Shown in pieces: positions 25,728-33,943 of a stretch of 64,000 nucleotides of DNA. Below the pieces are notes generated by a model. The model had not been told where the DNA came from. It saw only the letters and a list, made by a program, of their open reading frames with translations, and searched no databases. Every line of letters starts with the position of its first letter. The first letter of the stretch is position 1. Made by a program: the position numbers and the translations under genes. Source of the stretch: Nitrosarchaeum sp. (GTDB taxonomy: Archaea > Thermoproteota > Nitrososphaeria > Nitrososphaerales > Nitrosopumilaceae); the NCBI GenBank assembly GCA_025699025.1, contig JAILWJ010000002.1, positions 409,857 through 473,856 on the forward strand, read 5' to 3'.

Positions 25728-26060
25728 GTGGATAGAATTAAGCGCCTCTCATACGAAGTATTAGATGGACATAAATCAAAATTCGGAGAGGATTTTGCAA
25801 GTAATAAGAAAGTTCTAGACCAAATCTCCATCATTCGTTCAAAAGGGCTAAAAAATGAGATGGCAGGATACATTACAAAATTCATTAAAAGAGAAATTCG
25901 AGAAGAAAAGGCCAAGCAAGCCCAAAGGACAATTGCTCAAGAAGAGGTTGTTTCTGAAGACGAACTTACGGTAGATGAAAATATTGATGTTGACAAGACA
26001 GAAGATGTTGTAGTTGAGGCTTCCGAGTCCGATGCCGAGTCTGATGAAAATTCAGAATAA
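25728..26060 (+). CDS. rps17e: 30S ribosomal protein S17e (eS17)
   Basis: The first 60 residues match archaeal/eukaryotic eS17: DRIKRLSYEVLDGH, FGEDFASNKKVLDQ and RSKGLKNEMAGYITKFIKRE. It then carries an acidic tail of about 45 residues (EEVVSEDELTVDENIDVDK and on), which is not part of the usual 60-70-residue archaeal protein. A similar acidic extension, but N-terminal, is found on S11 in this window. GTG start supported by the promoter spacing. Confidence 0.93.
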   Translation: MDRIKRLSYEVLDGHKSKFGEDFASNKKVLDQISIIRSKGLKNEMAGYITKFIKREIREEKAKQAQRTIAQEEVVSEDELTVDENIDVDKTEDVVVEASESDAESDENSE

Positions 26061-26096
26061 ATAAGAAATTAATTCCCATCCTTCAAAATCATACTA

Positions 26097-26870
26097 ATGT
26101 TCACAGTCAGATTTCTGGGCGGAGCAAAGAAATCCTTCTCAGTTGACAAGCTTGAAATCGACAAGTCTGATGTTTCTATAGCTGATCTTTTGGAACTGCT
26201 TGTTTCACTCAAACCAGGAAATACGCCGAATTTAGATACTGAAAATGTGCTCATTGCAGTAAATGGCGCTGATTCTTCTGCCATTGAGGGTAGAAAAACC
26301 ATGATCAAAAATGGCGATGTTGTCAGCATCATTCCTGTAATTCATGGAGGTGCATTCAAAAAAACAATGTTTGCCATCTCCAAAAATACGATTCAGATAA
26401 TGGAGATAAAGGGTCAAAAAAATATAGGTGTAGATTTTCTTGATGACTTGAGAAACAATTTTAAAAAACTAAAGATACAGGCAATCTCCAGCACATTCGT
26501 TCTGAATCTTTCCCATCTAAAAAAAATACTTTCATTATCATTAATTGCAGAAAAAGAGGGAATTCTACTCTCAAACAAATTGGAGACAGACGTCCTGATG
26601 AGATTTGCATTGACATCACAAATATCTGATGCGATTACAAAGACCGGAATCAAACCTGGCAAAAACTTCATTTTGATTGCAATAGGAGATAAAAAACAAT
26701 TGAACTTGCTGTCTTCCAAATTGCTCGATCATTCGGTTGATATGTTTTCTAAAGATCACTCGAAATTCTTGCAAAAACAATTTGAAATTAATAACAAGCA
26801 GCTCAATGCGGTTCTATCAAAGAGTCCTTTGGAAGATTTGTTAGTTGAGAAAGCAGCCGTCCTATTCTGA
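26097..26870 (+). CDS. Ubiquitin-like (MoaD/ThiS) domain fused to Cgi121-like KEOPS subunit
   Basis: Two domains in 257 residues. Residues 1-85 are a beta-grasp domain of the MoaD/ThiS/SAMP type (MFTVRFLGGAKKSF, DVSIADLLELL, IAVNGAD, GDVVSIIPVIHGG) with the Gly-Gly that normally ends such proteins at 84-85. Residues 86-257 resemble Cgi121, the KEOPS subunit that binds the tRNA 3' end for t6A synthesis: MRFALTSQISDAITKTGIKPG and FILIAIGD match its core. The gene is convergent with a THUMP protein and Sua5, the first enzyme of t6A synthesis, which supports the KEOPS reading. Fusion with a Gly-Gly-ended ubiquitin-like domain is unusual; it could be structural or processed. Confidence 0.82.
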   Translation: MFTVRFLGGAKKSFSVDKLEIDKSDVSIADLLELLVSLKPGNTPNLDTENVLIAVNGADSSAIEGRKTMIKNGDVVSIIPVIHGGAFKKTMFAISKNTIQIMEIKGQKNIGVDFLDDLRNNFKKLKIQAISSTFVLNLSHLKKILSLSLIAEKEGILLSNKLETDVLMRFALTSQISDAITKTGIKPGKNFILIAIGDKKQLNLLSSKLLDHSVDMFSKDHSKFLQKQFEINNKQLNAVLSKSPLEDLLVEKAAVLF

Positions 26871-27383
26871 CATACTTCGCTTAGTTTTCTCAACGCTCAA
26901 AATATCTGTCTTCTTGACAATTCCTATTCCTGTCTTGTTGCCTAGTATTTCAATTAAGATTATTTTGTCTGGAAAATCCAGAGACACTTTATTTTTTATA
27001 TTTTTTGCAACTCTGGAGATAATCTCCTGGCCGGAAATATCTGAGTTTCTCTTTTCCACCGAGATTCTGTATGACTCTTCTTCTAAAATTAGATTCTTCA
27101 TATCTAGAACTTCTTTTTCTATCTCATTGATGTCCGTCTCTGTGACTCTTTGAACTGGAATTATCCTCAAGCAGTATCTTATTGACCATGGCTCATCTAA
27201 CAGCCTTTCTTTGATCTTCCTTGTGGCCTCTGTGGGTTCTAGTGATGTTTTTGCAGTCAGTATTCCAGACATTCTTGTGATGGTGATTTCTGGTTCAGAA
27301 TCACCCATCTCGTCTAAAGTCTTCCTTAATTCCTGCTCCGTTTCCTGCTCCAGGTGTCTTGCGCATGTAATGATCAAATTCAA
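26862..27383 (-). CDS. THUMP-domain protein (Tan1-like)
   Basis: A 173-residue protein consisting of an N-terminal ferredoxin-like part and a THUMP RNA-binding domain (YRISVEKRNSDISGQEIISRVAK, VSLDFPDKIILIEILGNKTGIGIV). This matches Tan1, the tRNA-binding partner of the Kre33/NAT10 acetyltransferase that makes N4-acetylcytidine. Archaeal Tan1-like proteins are also called THUMP-domain proteins of unknown role. Its start overlaps the stop of sua5 by 4 nt, and its 3' end overlaps the Cgi121 fusion by 9 nt. Confidence 0.85.
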   Translation of the reverse strand: MNLIITCARHLEQETEQELRKTLDEMGDSEPEITITRMSGILTAKTSLEPTEATRKIKERLLDEPWSIRYCLRIIPVQRVTETDINEIEKEVLDMKNLILEEESYRISVEKRNSDISGQEIISRVAKNIKNKVSLDFPDKIILIEILGNKTGIGIVKKTDILSVEKTKRSMSE

Positions 27384-27982
27384 AGTATTTTTGCAATCTC
27401 CTCTCTGGTTAAAACCCCTTCTCGTAGAATATTCAATTCTCCGTTGATTATCTCTACAACTGTAGATGCAACTCCTCCTGAAATTTTTCCTCCATCCAAA
27501 AACAGATCGAATCCACGAATGCTTTGATAACAGTCTGATGGATCAGTAAAGGGCTCTTCGCCAGAAATATTGGCACTTGTTCCTACCAAGAAGCTGCATT
27601 TTTCTAATAGATCCAACGCACATTTGCTGTCTGGTACTCTTATTGCAATTTTTTCACCAAGGTTCAGAGATCTTCTCAAATCATCATCTGTCAGTTTTAA
27701 TACCAACGTTAACGGACCTGGCCAGAACTTTTCAGCTATTCTTTCTGAATGTTTATCAAAATCTGCAATTTTTGATGCAATCTCTTTTGAAAAAACTAAT
27801 ACCGGAAGTTGTTTTGACTTTTCTCTGGACTTTATCTTGTAAATCTTTTCTATTGCACTCTTGCTATATGGATTGCATCCTATTCCGTAAACCGTGTCTG
27901 TTGGAAAAATTATTACTCCTTCTTTCTCCACGACCTGACTTGCCTTTTCGATTCCTTCTTTGTCACAACTAACCTTCATCAT
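27380..27982 (-). CDS. sua5: L-threonylcarbamoyladenylate synthase (Sua5/YrdC family)
   Basis: Makes threonylcarbamoyl-AMP from threonine, bicarbonate and ATP, the activated donor for t6A37 on tRNA. The YrdC fold is recognised by FPTDTVYGIGCNP, the KSREKSKQLPVLV substrate loop, PGPLTLVLK, IAIRVPDS and GTSANISGEEP. At 200 residues it has only the YrdC domain without the C-terminal Sua5 domain, so it is closer to TsaC in length. Operon with the THUMP protein; convergent with the Cgi121 fusion. Confidence 0.93.
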   Translation of the reverse strand: MMKVSCDKEGIEKASQVVEKEGVIIFPTDTVYGIGCNPYSKSAIEKIYKIKSREKSKQLPVLVFSKEIASKIADFDKHSERIAEKFWPGPLTLVLKLTDDDLRRSLNLGEKIAIRVPDSKCALDLLEKCSFLVGTSANISGEEPFTDPSDCYQSIRGFDLFLDGGKISGGVASTVVEIINGELNILREGVLTREEIAKIL

Positions 27983-28059
27983 TTTTTGTATGCTTGTTCT
28001 TTAATTATTCATTTACTTTTGAATAAGTTTTTAACGCTCAAAAAAATCACATCGAAGAT

Positions 28060-28143
28060 ATGTCTGAAACGTCTGATTATGAAGAAAATGACTTCGAAGA
28101 TGATTTTGATGACGAGTTGGATGAATTTGAAGACGAGAACTAG
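28060..28143 (+). CDS. Very acidic micropeptide, 27 aa
   Basis: ATG-initiated 28-codon frame encoding MSETSDYEENDFEDDFDDEL and on to FEDEN: 17 of 27 residues are Asp or Glu and there is no basic residue. A TTTTTAA box at 28028-28034 lies about 29 nt upstream, the spacing of a leaderless promoter. Its TAG overlaps the stop of the convergent winged-helix gene. The strong composition and promoter spacing argue for a real small protein, perhaps an acidic partner of a basic protein; chance is not excluded. Confidence 0.5.
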   Translation: MSETSDYEENDFEDDFDDELDEFEDEN

Positions 28144-28427
28144 ATAGTCAACCCAAAGTTGTCTGCAAAAGTACTAAATGTCTTGTATGCTTGTAGGAAC
28201 TCTCTACCTGTCTGACTAATTTTATATTTGTTGGCTCCTTGTGCTTCTACTTGCTCCAGCAATCCTTGAGACACTAGAGTTTTTAGAATTCTTGAAATCC
28301 TAGAATGTGATATGTTTGCTTTTCTAATTAGATATGTAACTGATGCTCCGTCATCATCTTGGAGGTCGTCTCTTGTGGTTGATAATATGTCACCGATAAT
28401 TTTCATGTGCGTTCTATACTCGGCCAT
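28140..28427 (-). CDS. Winged-helix transcriptional regulator
   Basis: A 95-residue winged helix paralogous to the protein at 21013-21294: EYRTHMKIIGDIL, HTH with RKANISHSRISRILKTLV, wing ANKYKISQTG and terminal helix YKTFSTFADNFGLTI. Probably a dimeric repressor or activator; its targets are not evident. An A/T-rich stretch precedes the ATG at 28427. Confidence 0.82.
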   Translation of the reverse strand: MAEYRTHMKIIGDILSTTRDDLQDDDGASVTYLIRKANISHSRISRILKTLVSQGLLEQVEAQGANKYKISQTGREFLQAYKTFSTFADNFGLTI

Positions 28428-28542
28428 GTTTTTTCTATGTATAGTTTTTATAATTTCTATGAGAGGGGCTTGATATTTTCCAATATACTAAAAAGATAAA
28501 AGAATTTGACAAATCCGAATTCCTCAAAAATCCGAGCCTGAT

Positions 28543-29190
28543 TTAATCCGCATCAAAACTCTCGTCAAATTTTATCTTGGTCAACGGTATCTTGCTTACG
28601 GGAATAAACAAAGCAATCAATCCCCCGATCTTGATTGCCATGGAAACTGGATAGAGGATAGATTCTGGAAACACAAACGAATACCATCCTAAAAATTCTC
28701 CAAACGCCAAAAGCGCCAACCCCACTGCGACAGATATTGCTCCTTTGTTTTTATTTTCAAAGTATGACAGCATTGTTTCAATTGCTCCATATGCTAGTAG
28801 AATAAATGACACAGATCTGAAAATATGCTCAATCTGTACCGATGACACTAAGAACAACGGTAATGCCCCAACTGATCTAAAATATCTTGATTTTGGGAAA
28901 AATGATTTTATGCTGTGTGAAAATGCTATGAAAAAATATCCTACAGTCTGAATCCCAATTCCGACCGTCTGAATCCATCGCTCCAAACTTCCTGCCTTTA
29001 TGACAAAGTCTTCTACCATGTATCCTGCCCATATAACAAAGAAACCTATGCTAATTGAAAAAAAAGCAATTGTCAGTCTAAAAAGAGTTGGACTTCCAGT
29101 GTTTCTAAATCCAACAAGTGACATTATTCCTATTCCAAGCCCTACTAAAAATCCAACCAGATTGAGAATATTTTCCAATAAAAATTCCAA
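28543..29190 (-). CDS. Integral membrane protein, about seven TM helices
   Basis: A 215-residue polytopic protein with hydrophobic segments at roughly residues 7-27, 37-58, 72-95, 105-120, 123-142, 148-170 and 178-198. A few charged loops (HSIKSFFPKSRYF, SYFENKNKG) alternate with them, and the C-terminus is acidic (DESFDAD). I recognise no transporter or sensor signature. Seven-helix topology resembles archaeal membrane sensor modules, but there is no retinal lysine that I can place with confidence. Confidence 0.7.
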   Translation of the reverse strand: MEFLLENILNLVGFLVGLGIGIMSLVGFRNTGSPTLFRLTIAFFSISIGFFVIWAGYMVEDFVIKAGSLERWIQTVGIGIQTVGYFFIAFSHSIKSFFPKSRYFRSVGALPLFLVSSVQIEHIFRSVSFILLAYGAIETMLSYFENKNKGAISVAVGLALLAFGEFLGWYSFVFPESILYPVSMAIKIGGLIALFIPVSKIPLTKIKFDESFDAD

Positions 29191-29250
29191 TGATGTATGG
29201 AAATCTGTTTAGCTAATTATTTTAATCTGATGCATGATTTTACTATCTTG

Positions 29251-29460
29251 TTAATCCCATTCATCTAAAGACCCTGCCGTCTGGCCTTCGGTGCTGCCTG
29301 CATAGTCCCCCAGTATGTCCGAATACGTTTTTTCATTATGTGCCACAAATTTTACATATTCGCCATAACTCATATCCAAATCACAGCTGTTACATTTTAC
29401 AAAAGAATAGTCCATCGCCAACTCTGCATTTTCCTTGCATTTTGGACATTTGATCTTCAT
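29251..29460 (-). CDS. Zinc-ribbon protein, 69 aa
   Basis: An N-terminal zinc ribbon with knuckles CPKC (residues 4-7) and CNSC (residues 23-26), then an acidic, Gly/Ser-rich tail. Such short ribbons usually bind nucleic acid or protein. No family name assigned; it is alone between a membrane protein and htpX. Confidence 0.65.
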   Translation of the reverse strand: MKIKCPKCKENAELAMDYSFVKCNSCDLDMSYGEYVKFVAHNEKTYSDILGDYAGSTEGQTAGSLDEWD

Positions 29461-29645
29461 GCGTTATTTTATCAATATTGTCTATTATTGCTTTACATCC
29501 TAAATCTGTCAATTCCTATTTTTGAGCAATCTTCAGCCCAACTCAGTTATTCCCTCAACTCGGAAGAAAGTTCTATTTTTGACTAATCCCTTTTGCATAT
29601 GTATTTTAATCTAATATTGCATGTGGAATCAAGTGAAATTTCACA

Positions 29646-30608
29646 TTGGTTAGAGAACTTGTGGCCTCAATGGGCCTTACGATGGTTTTGGTTTTTGGAT
29701 TGCTTTTTGCACTGCTTGCGGCTTTGGGATTGTATTTCAATCTTGGAATGTATGCAATAGTTGGATTGGGCATAGCCATGGGCTTGTTTCAATGGGCAAT
29801 AGGCCCAGTTATAGTAAGATGGAGCACCAACATGCAGCCATTAAACCGAGATGAATTTCCATGGATTGAAGAAACTGTTCATGAGATATGCATAAAAAAT
29901 CATACCAAAATTCCAAAGATCACCATAGCAAACACAAGCATGCCAAACGCGTTTGTCTTTGGCCGAACCAACAAGTCTGCAACCATGACGCTTACACGCG
30001 GTCTGCTCAAAACATTATCACAAGACGAGATAAAAGGCGTAATTGCTCATGAGATAGCTCACATAAAGCACAATGATATGGTTGTGATGACTGTCCTCTC
30101 TGTAATACCGACCATTGCATATCTTATTGCAATGTCTACATTTTTTGGCGGTCGCTCAAAAAACCAAGCAGGAGGAACCATCCTAATTGGGATAGGCGCA
30201 TTTGCAGTGTACTTCATAACCAATCTTCTCATTCTGTACTTTTCACGGCTACGGGAATTTTATGCAGATAATTTTGCAGGTCATCAGGTCAGGCCATCGG
30301 TGCTTGCCAACGCCTTAGCTAAAATAACATATGGTTTAAGCTTGCAAAAACAAGAGGCAAAAAACTCATTATTGCGTTCATTCTATGCAGTAGACCCTGT
30401 ATCTTCAAGTTATGAAGTGACAAAATTCTCTTCTTACTACCAAGATCAGCATATTTCTGAAGAAGAAGTAAAAAAGGCCATGGATTGGGAGAGAAAAAGC
30501 AGTTTTAATAAATTTGGCGAGTTTTTCAGGACACATCCCTTGACATACAAAAGAATTGAAAAGCTTTACCAACTGGAATCCAAACTGAATACAAATGACA
30601 AGGTCTGA
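29646..30608 (+). CDS. htpX: HtpX-family membrane zinc metalloprotease
   Basis: Membrane-bound M48 protease for quality control of membrane proteins. The 320-residue sequence has two N-terminal TM helices, the zinc motif GVIAHEIAHIKHND, two further TM helices (VLSVIPTIAYLIAM and ILIGIGAFAVYFITNLLIL) and the third ligand region REFYADNFAG. HPLTYKRIEKL near the C-terminus is also typical. Start is TTG at 29646 in frame with ATG eight codons later; a TTTTAAT box near 29602 favours the upstream region. Confidence 0.93.
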   Translation: MVRELVASMGLTMVLVFGLLFALLAALGLYFNLGMYAIVGLGIAMGLFQWAIGPVIVRWSTNMQPLNRDEFPWIEETVHEICIKNHTKIPKITIANTSMPNAFVFGRTNKSATMTLTRGLLKTLSQDEIKGVIAHEIAHIKHNDMVVMTVLSVIPTIAYLIAMSTFFGGRSKNQAGGTILIGIGAFAVYFITNLLILYFSRLREFYADNFAGHQVRPSVLANALAKITYGLSLQKQEAKNSLLRSFYAVDPVSSSYEVTKFSSYYQDQHISEEEVKKAMDWERKSSFNKFGEFFRTHPLTYKRIEKLYQLESKLNTNDKV

Positions 30609-30666
30609 TCACCTTGTTATTAGATGTGCATTTTGAATGGCCTGACGATATTCAATAAAAGATAAA

Positions 30667-30679
30667 AGGAGTTTCTCCT
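30667..30679. promoter_or_regulatory. Small inverted repeat before the YggX-like gene
   Basis: AGGAGTTTCTCCT is a perfect 5-bp inverted repeat with a 3-nt loop, 11 nt before the ATG at 30690. It may be an operator or an RNA hairpin at the 5' end; short enough to be chance. Confidence 0.25.
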
Positions 30680-30689
30680 AGGTTTCTTT

Positions 30690-30968
30690 ATGAGTCGTAC
30701 TTGTACAAAATGTAAGAGTTCAATACCTGACAATGAGGAGCTTGATGTTACTGCAGAAAAGTACCCAGTCTGCAACAAGTGTTGGGCTGAATGGAAAGAA
30801 TATCGTGTTATGGTCATGAATGAGATGCGACTTGATATGTCAATGCCAGATCATAGGAAATTGCTCAAAAAACACGAAAAAGTGTTTGTAGGCGTTCTAA
30901 CTCCCGAAGGCGAGATAGTTGATTTCAGCAATGAGGACAACCGCAAGCCAGATGAGCCTAAAATCTAG
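30690..30968 (+). CDS. YggX-like iron-trafficking domain with N-terminal zinc knuckle
   Basis: Residues about 28-70 (CWAEWKEYRVMVMNEMRLDMSMPDHRKLL) match the helical core of bacterial Fe(II)-trafficking/YggX proteins, which protect Fe-S proteins from oxidative damage. In bacteria that core is preceded by a single Cys; here there are two CxxC knuckles (CTKC and CNKC) forming a likely metal ribbon. An acidic tail follows. The assignment rests on the W-E-W and NExRLxxxxxxHRKLL pattern; whether it handles iron in this organism is inference. Confidence 0.72.
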   Translation: MSRTCTKCKSSIPDNEELDVTAEKYPVCNKCWAEWKEYRVMVMNEMRLDMSMPDHRKLLKKHEKVFVGVLTPEGEIVDFSNEDNRKPDEPKI

Positions 30969-31426
30969 AGGTTCAGGTGTTTTTTGGCATTGTCTGGTAT
31001 GACAAGCAATACTCTTCTTTTTCTCTCGTCTTCCAAACTGTTGATGATCTTTTTGACTGTCTTGGCAAGAATTCCTTTTTTCTCGTCATCTAATGTCAGA
31101 TAGATTTCTAAAATTCCATCCAGATTAAATGTAATTAATTTCTGTGGTGACTGGGTTATCTCAATAATGTATGCATAAAACAATCCCTCTCTTTCTTCTT
31201 CAGTAAGTGTAGTCAAGATCTCAAGCCATGTTTTGAAAAGCTTTGAGAAGTTTGGAAACGGAATTGTTGGTCCTGCTTCAAGAGCATTGTTTATGATCTC
31301 CTCTTTTTCTGGATCTGATAAACTAAAAAATTCCATCATTCTTTTTTTCAAAATCGGTTTTCTAAGAAAGTCTGGAAGATTTGCCAAGTTTACTATGATG
31401 TTTCCTGCATAATTTGGACCGGCCAA
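30965..31426 (-). CDS. Helical hypothetical protein, 153 aa
   Basis: An all-helical protein built of repeated Leu-rich segments with DPEKEEII, TEEEREGLF and DDEKKGIL spaced about 45 residues apart, which look like three internal helical repeats of the same kind. No catalytic motif or membrane segment. It overlaps the convergent YggX-like gene by 4 nt. Unrecognised. Confidence 0.65.
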   Translation of the reverse strand: MAGPNYAGNIIVNLANLPDFLRKPILKKRMMEFFSLSDPEKEEIINNALEAGPTIPFPNFSKLFKTWLEILTTLTEEEREGLFYAYIIEITQSPQKLITFNLDGILEIYLTLDDEKKGILAKTVKKIINSLEDERKRRVLLVIPDNAKKHLNL

Positions 31427-31505
31427 CGATCAAAACACGTTACTTTTGAGATATTAATCCTGTGACGACACTTTAGCTTAAATAAACCAAATTTGAGCTC
31501 ACATT

Positions 31506-32507
31506 ATGACATCTACAGTTGTAGTTGGCGGTTTTTTTGGTGACGAGGGAAAAGGCAAAATCATTTCATATCTTGCCATTAAAGATAATCCCAAAATTAT
31601 TGTTCGTGGTGGTGCAGGACCAAATGCTGGTCATACCATCCGAGATGGCGATAAAGTTTACAAAGTAAGGATGCTGCCAAGCGGGTTTCTTAACAAGAAT
31701 GCCAAGGTGATGATTGGCCCCGGAGTAGTAATAAATCCTGATATTTTATTAAAAGAGATACATGATTTTGGAGCAGAAGGGCGATCCTTTATTGATAAAC
31801 ACTGCGGAATAATCGAAGAAGCACATCTTACGCGTGATTCAAAAGGAGATTTGAAAGAAAAAATTGGAAGTACTGGTTCTGGAACTGGACCAGCTAATGC
31901 CGATAGAGCCATGAGGATTTTGAAACTTGCCAAAGACTTTGATTCCCTGTCTGGCCTAATAGTGGATGTGCCTGAACAGATCAACTCTGCACTGGCAAAC
32001 AATGAAAATGTGCTAATTGAAGGTACCCAGGGAACATTTCTCTCCTTGTGGCACGGGACTTATCCGTTTGTTACCTCCAAAGACGTTACCGCATCTGGAA
32101 TTTGCGCTGATGTTGGACTTGGACCTACAAAGGTTGATGAAGTAATCGTTGTTTTCAAATCATATGTAACTCGTGTGGGCACAGGCCCATTGGCAAAGGA
32201 ACTCACGCCTGAAGAGGCTGAAGTAAAAGGATGGTCTGAGTTTGGAACAGTTACAGGCAGACAAAGACGTGCGGCAGATTTTGATTTTGATCTAGCTAGG
32301 CGTGCAATTATGTTAAACGGCGCAACACAAATCTCGATTACAAAATTAGATGTGCTATTTCCAGATTGTGCAGGCATGACATCTTACGAAAAACTTTCTG
32401 ATGAAGCAAAGTCTTTTGTAAAAAACATCGAGCGTGAATTAAACACGCCTGTAACAATAATTGGAACAGGTCCTGCCATCAATGATGTAATTGATAAAAG
32501 AAGTTAG
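31506..32507 (+). CDS. purA: Adenylosuccinate synthetase
   Basis: GTP-dependent ligation of aspartate to IMP, the first step to AMP. Motifs: GFFGDEGKGK (phosphate loop with catalytic Asp), GGAGPNAGHT, GSTGSGTGPA, EGTQGTFLS, and TGRQRRAAD. At 333 residues it is the short archaeal form (about 100 residues less than bacterial PurA). It works with PurB (12415-13779). Confidence 0.96.
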   Translation: MTSTVVVGGFFGDEGKGKIISYLAIKDNPKIIVRGGAGPNAGHTIRDGDKVYKVRMLPSGFLNKNAKVMIGPGVVINPDILLKEIHDFGAEGRSFIDKHCGIIEEAHLTRDSKGDLKEKIGSTGSGTGPANADRAMRILKLAKDFDSLSGLIVDVPEQINSALANNENVLIEGTQGTFLSLWHGTYPFVTSKDVTASGICADVGLGPTKVDEVIVVFKSYVTRVGTGPLAKELTPEEAEVKGWSEFGTVTGRQRRAADFDFDLARRAIMLNGATQISITKLDVLFPDCAGMTSYEKLSDEAKSFVKNIERELNTPVTIIGTGPAINDVIDKRS

Positions 32508-32541
32508 CCTGAAATTTTTAGGATAAGTTTAATTTGAATAT

Positions 32542-33219
32542 GTGCAAAAAATTCACGTGGATAAATTACCTCGTTACATTCAAGTCTATTCTACCTTGGA
32601 ATTTTCTCGATTGGTGTGCGCACTTGAGCGTGCGCCTAGGGTGTCTTTTCTTCACGAACATAACGGCAAAAAAGTCTTATCGGTCCAAATGGACGTCCTT
32701 AAAGAAAAACCAATTGTATACTATACCCCACTGGAACACAATGGGCATTACATTTGCTATGGACTAAAGGCTGGCAAAGAGGAATCTGAAATTGTAGACA
32801 CGACTTCAGACTCTAGCAAACTATACTCTCCCATTGTTAGAATCAAATCTCTTCCTGAAACTCTCAAACCTGGAAACGGCACTCTTGACAGATACCAGCC
32901 AATTGAGCTGGAAGATTTGTCCAGTCTTGCAAAACTTACATGGGGTTTTGATGAAATTCCATTTCCTTTGTTTCTATTTCCACATAATCAAAAATGGCTA
33001 ATAGGGGTTTTCATGAATTTCAATGAGGAGGGAACATCCTATTTCTGTCACGTGGTGCTTGATGCAGAACCCCAAAAACCATTCCTAAAATTCTCGACAA
33101 ATAACGGCTCTGAACCATCTTTTGTAGACAGTCCTTCTGAGCATGGTTATTCGTACATCAAAATAATAAAATTAAAAGACACACATCCACTTGTTGATTA
33201 TGGTCACCTTCAGAACTAG
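32542..33219 (+). CDS. Conserved hypothetical protein, 225 aa
   Basis: Soluble protein, no Cys-rich or nucleotide-binding motif, opening with QKIHVDKLPRYIQVYSTLEF. The start is GTG at 32542. It overlaps pyrF by 20 nt if pyrF begins at ATG 33200, which suggests a shared message. I do not recognise the family; the beta-rich pattern with many aromatic residues gives no functional clue. Confidence 0.65.
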   Translation: MQKIHVDKLPRYIQVYSTLEFSRLVCALERAPRVSFLHEHNGKKVLSVQMDVLKEKPIVYYTPLEHNGHYICYGLKAGKEESEIVDTTSDSSKLYSPIVRIKSLPETLKPGNGTLDRYQPIELEDLSSLAKLTWGFDEIPFPLFLFPHNQKWLIGVFMNFNEEGTSYFCHVVLDAEPQKPFLKFSTNNGSEPSFVDSPSEHGYSYIKIIKLKDTHPLVDYGHLQN

Positions 33220-33943
33220 ATTATCAAAAATTTCAAAAACTAATGGCAAAGTAATCCTTGCCAATGATTATGATGCTGCCACCCGTAATTTGGAATCTAA
33301 AACAATTCAAAACATCAAAAAACTGCATCCTTTTCTATGTGGCATTAAACTAAACTTCCATCTGTTGCTGCCGCTTGGCTCCAAAGAGATCACGCGGATT
33401 AACAAAGCTGCTCACCGCTATAATCTTCAGACTATTGCTGACATTAAATTAAATGACATCGGAAATACCAATCGAGTCACCACAGAACACTTGTGGAACA
33501 TGGGGTTTGACGCTGTTATTGTAAATCCGATCATGGGACTAGATAGCCTAAAAATCCTCGTAAAATCTGCCCACGAAAACAACAAGGGCGTAATCACTCT
33601 CTGTCACATGAGTGCACCTGAGGCAAAACTATCCTATGACATGCAGATTGTCCTGAAAAAGAAACAACAACTCTACCAACTCTTCTTGGACTGGGCACTC
33701 CTTTCCAAAGTTGATGGGATTGTTGCTGGAGCCACATTCCCAGAGATCATAAAATACTGTGACAAAAAGGCAGGCAAAAAACTTGATATCTTCTCCCCTG
33801 GTGTTGGTACTCAAGGTGGAAGTGCCAGAGAAGTAGTTTCTGCAGGCACAGACTATCTTATAGTTGGAAGGACCATTCTCAATGACTCGGATCCTCGGGC
33901 AATTGCAAAAGAATTACAACTACAAAGTCTTGCCAAGCAATGA
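33200..33943 (+). CDS. pyrF: Orotidine 5'-phosphate decarboxylase
   Basis: Decarboxylates OMP to UMP, the last step of pyrimidine synthesis. The TIM-barrel protein has the catalytic DIKLNDIGNTN (Asp-Lys-x-x-Asp array), GVITLCHMSAPEA, and the phosphate-binding SPGVGTQGG and IVGRTI near the C-terminus. The frame opens at TTG 33191, but ATG at 33200 gives a more usual length. It is the longer, divergent form resembling PyrF type 2 of thaumarchaea. Convergent overlap with the Nudix gene is 24 nt. Confidence 0.93.
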   Translation: MVTFRTRLSKISKTNGKVILANDYDAATRNLESKTIQNIKKLHPFLCGIKLNFHLLLPLGSKEITRINKAAHRYNLQTIADIKLNDIGNTNRVTTEHLWNMGFDAVIVNPIMGLDSLKILVKSAHENNKGVITLCHMSAPEAKLSYDMQIVLKKKQQLYQLFLDWALLSKVDGIVAGATFPEIIKYCDKKAGKKLDIFSPGVGTQGGSAREVVSAGTDYLIVGRTILNDSDPRAIAKELQLQSLAKQ

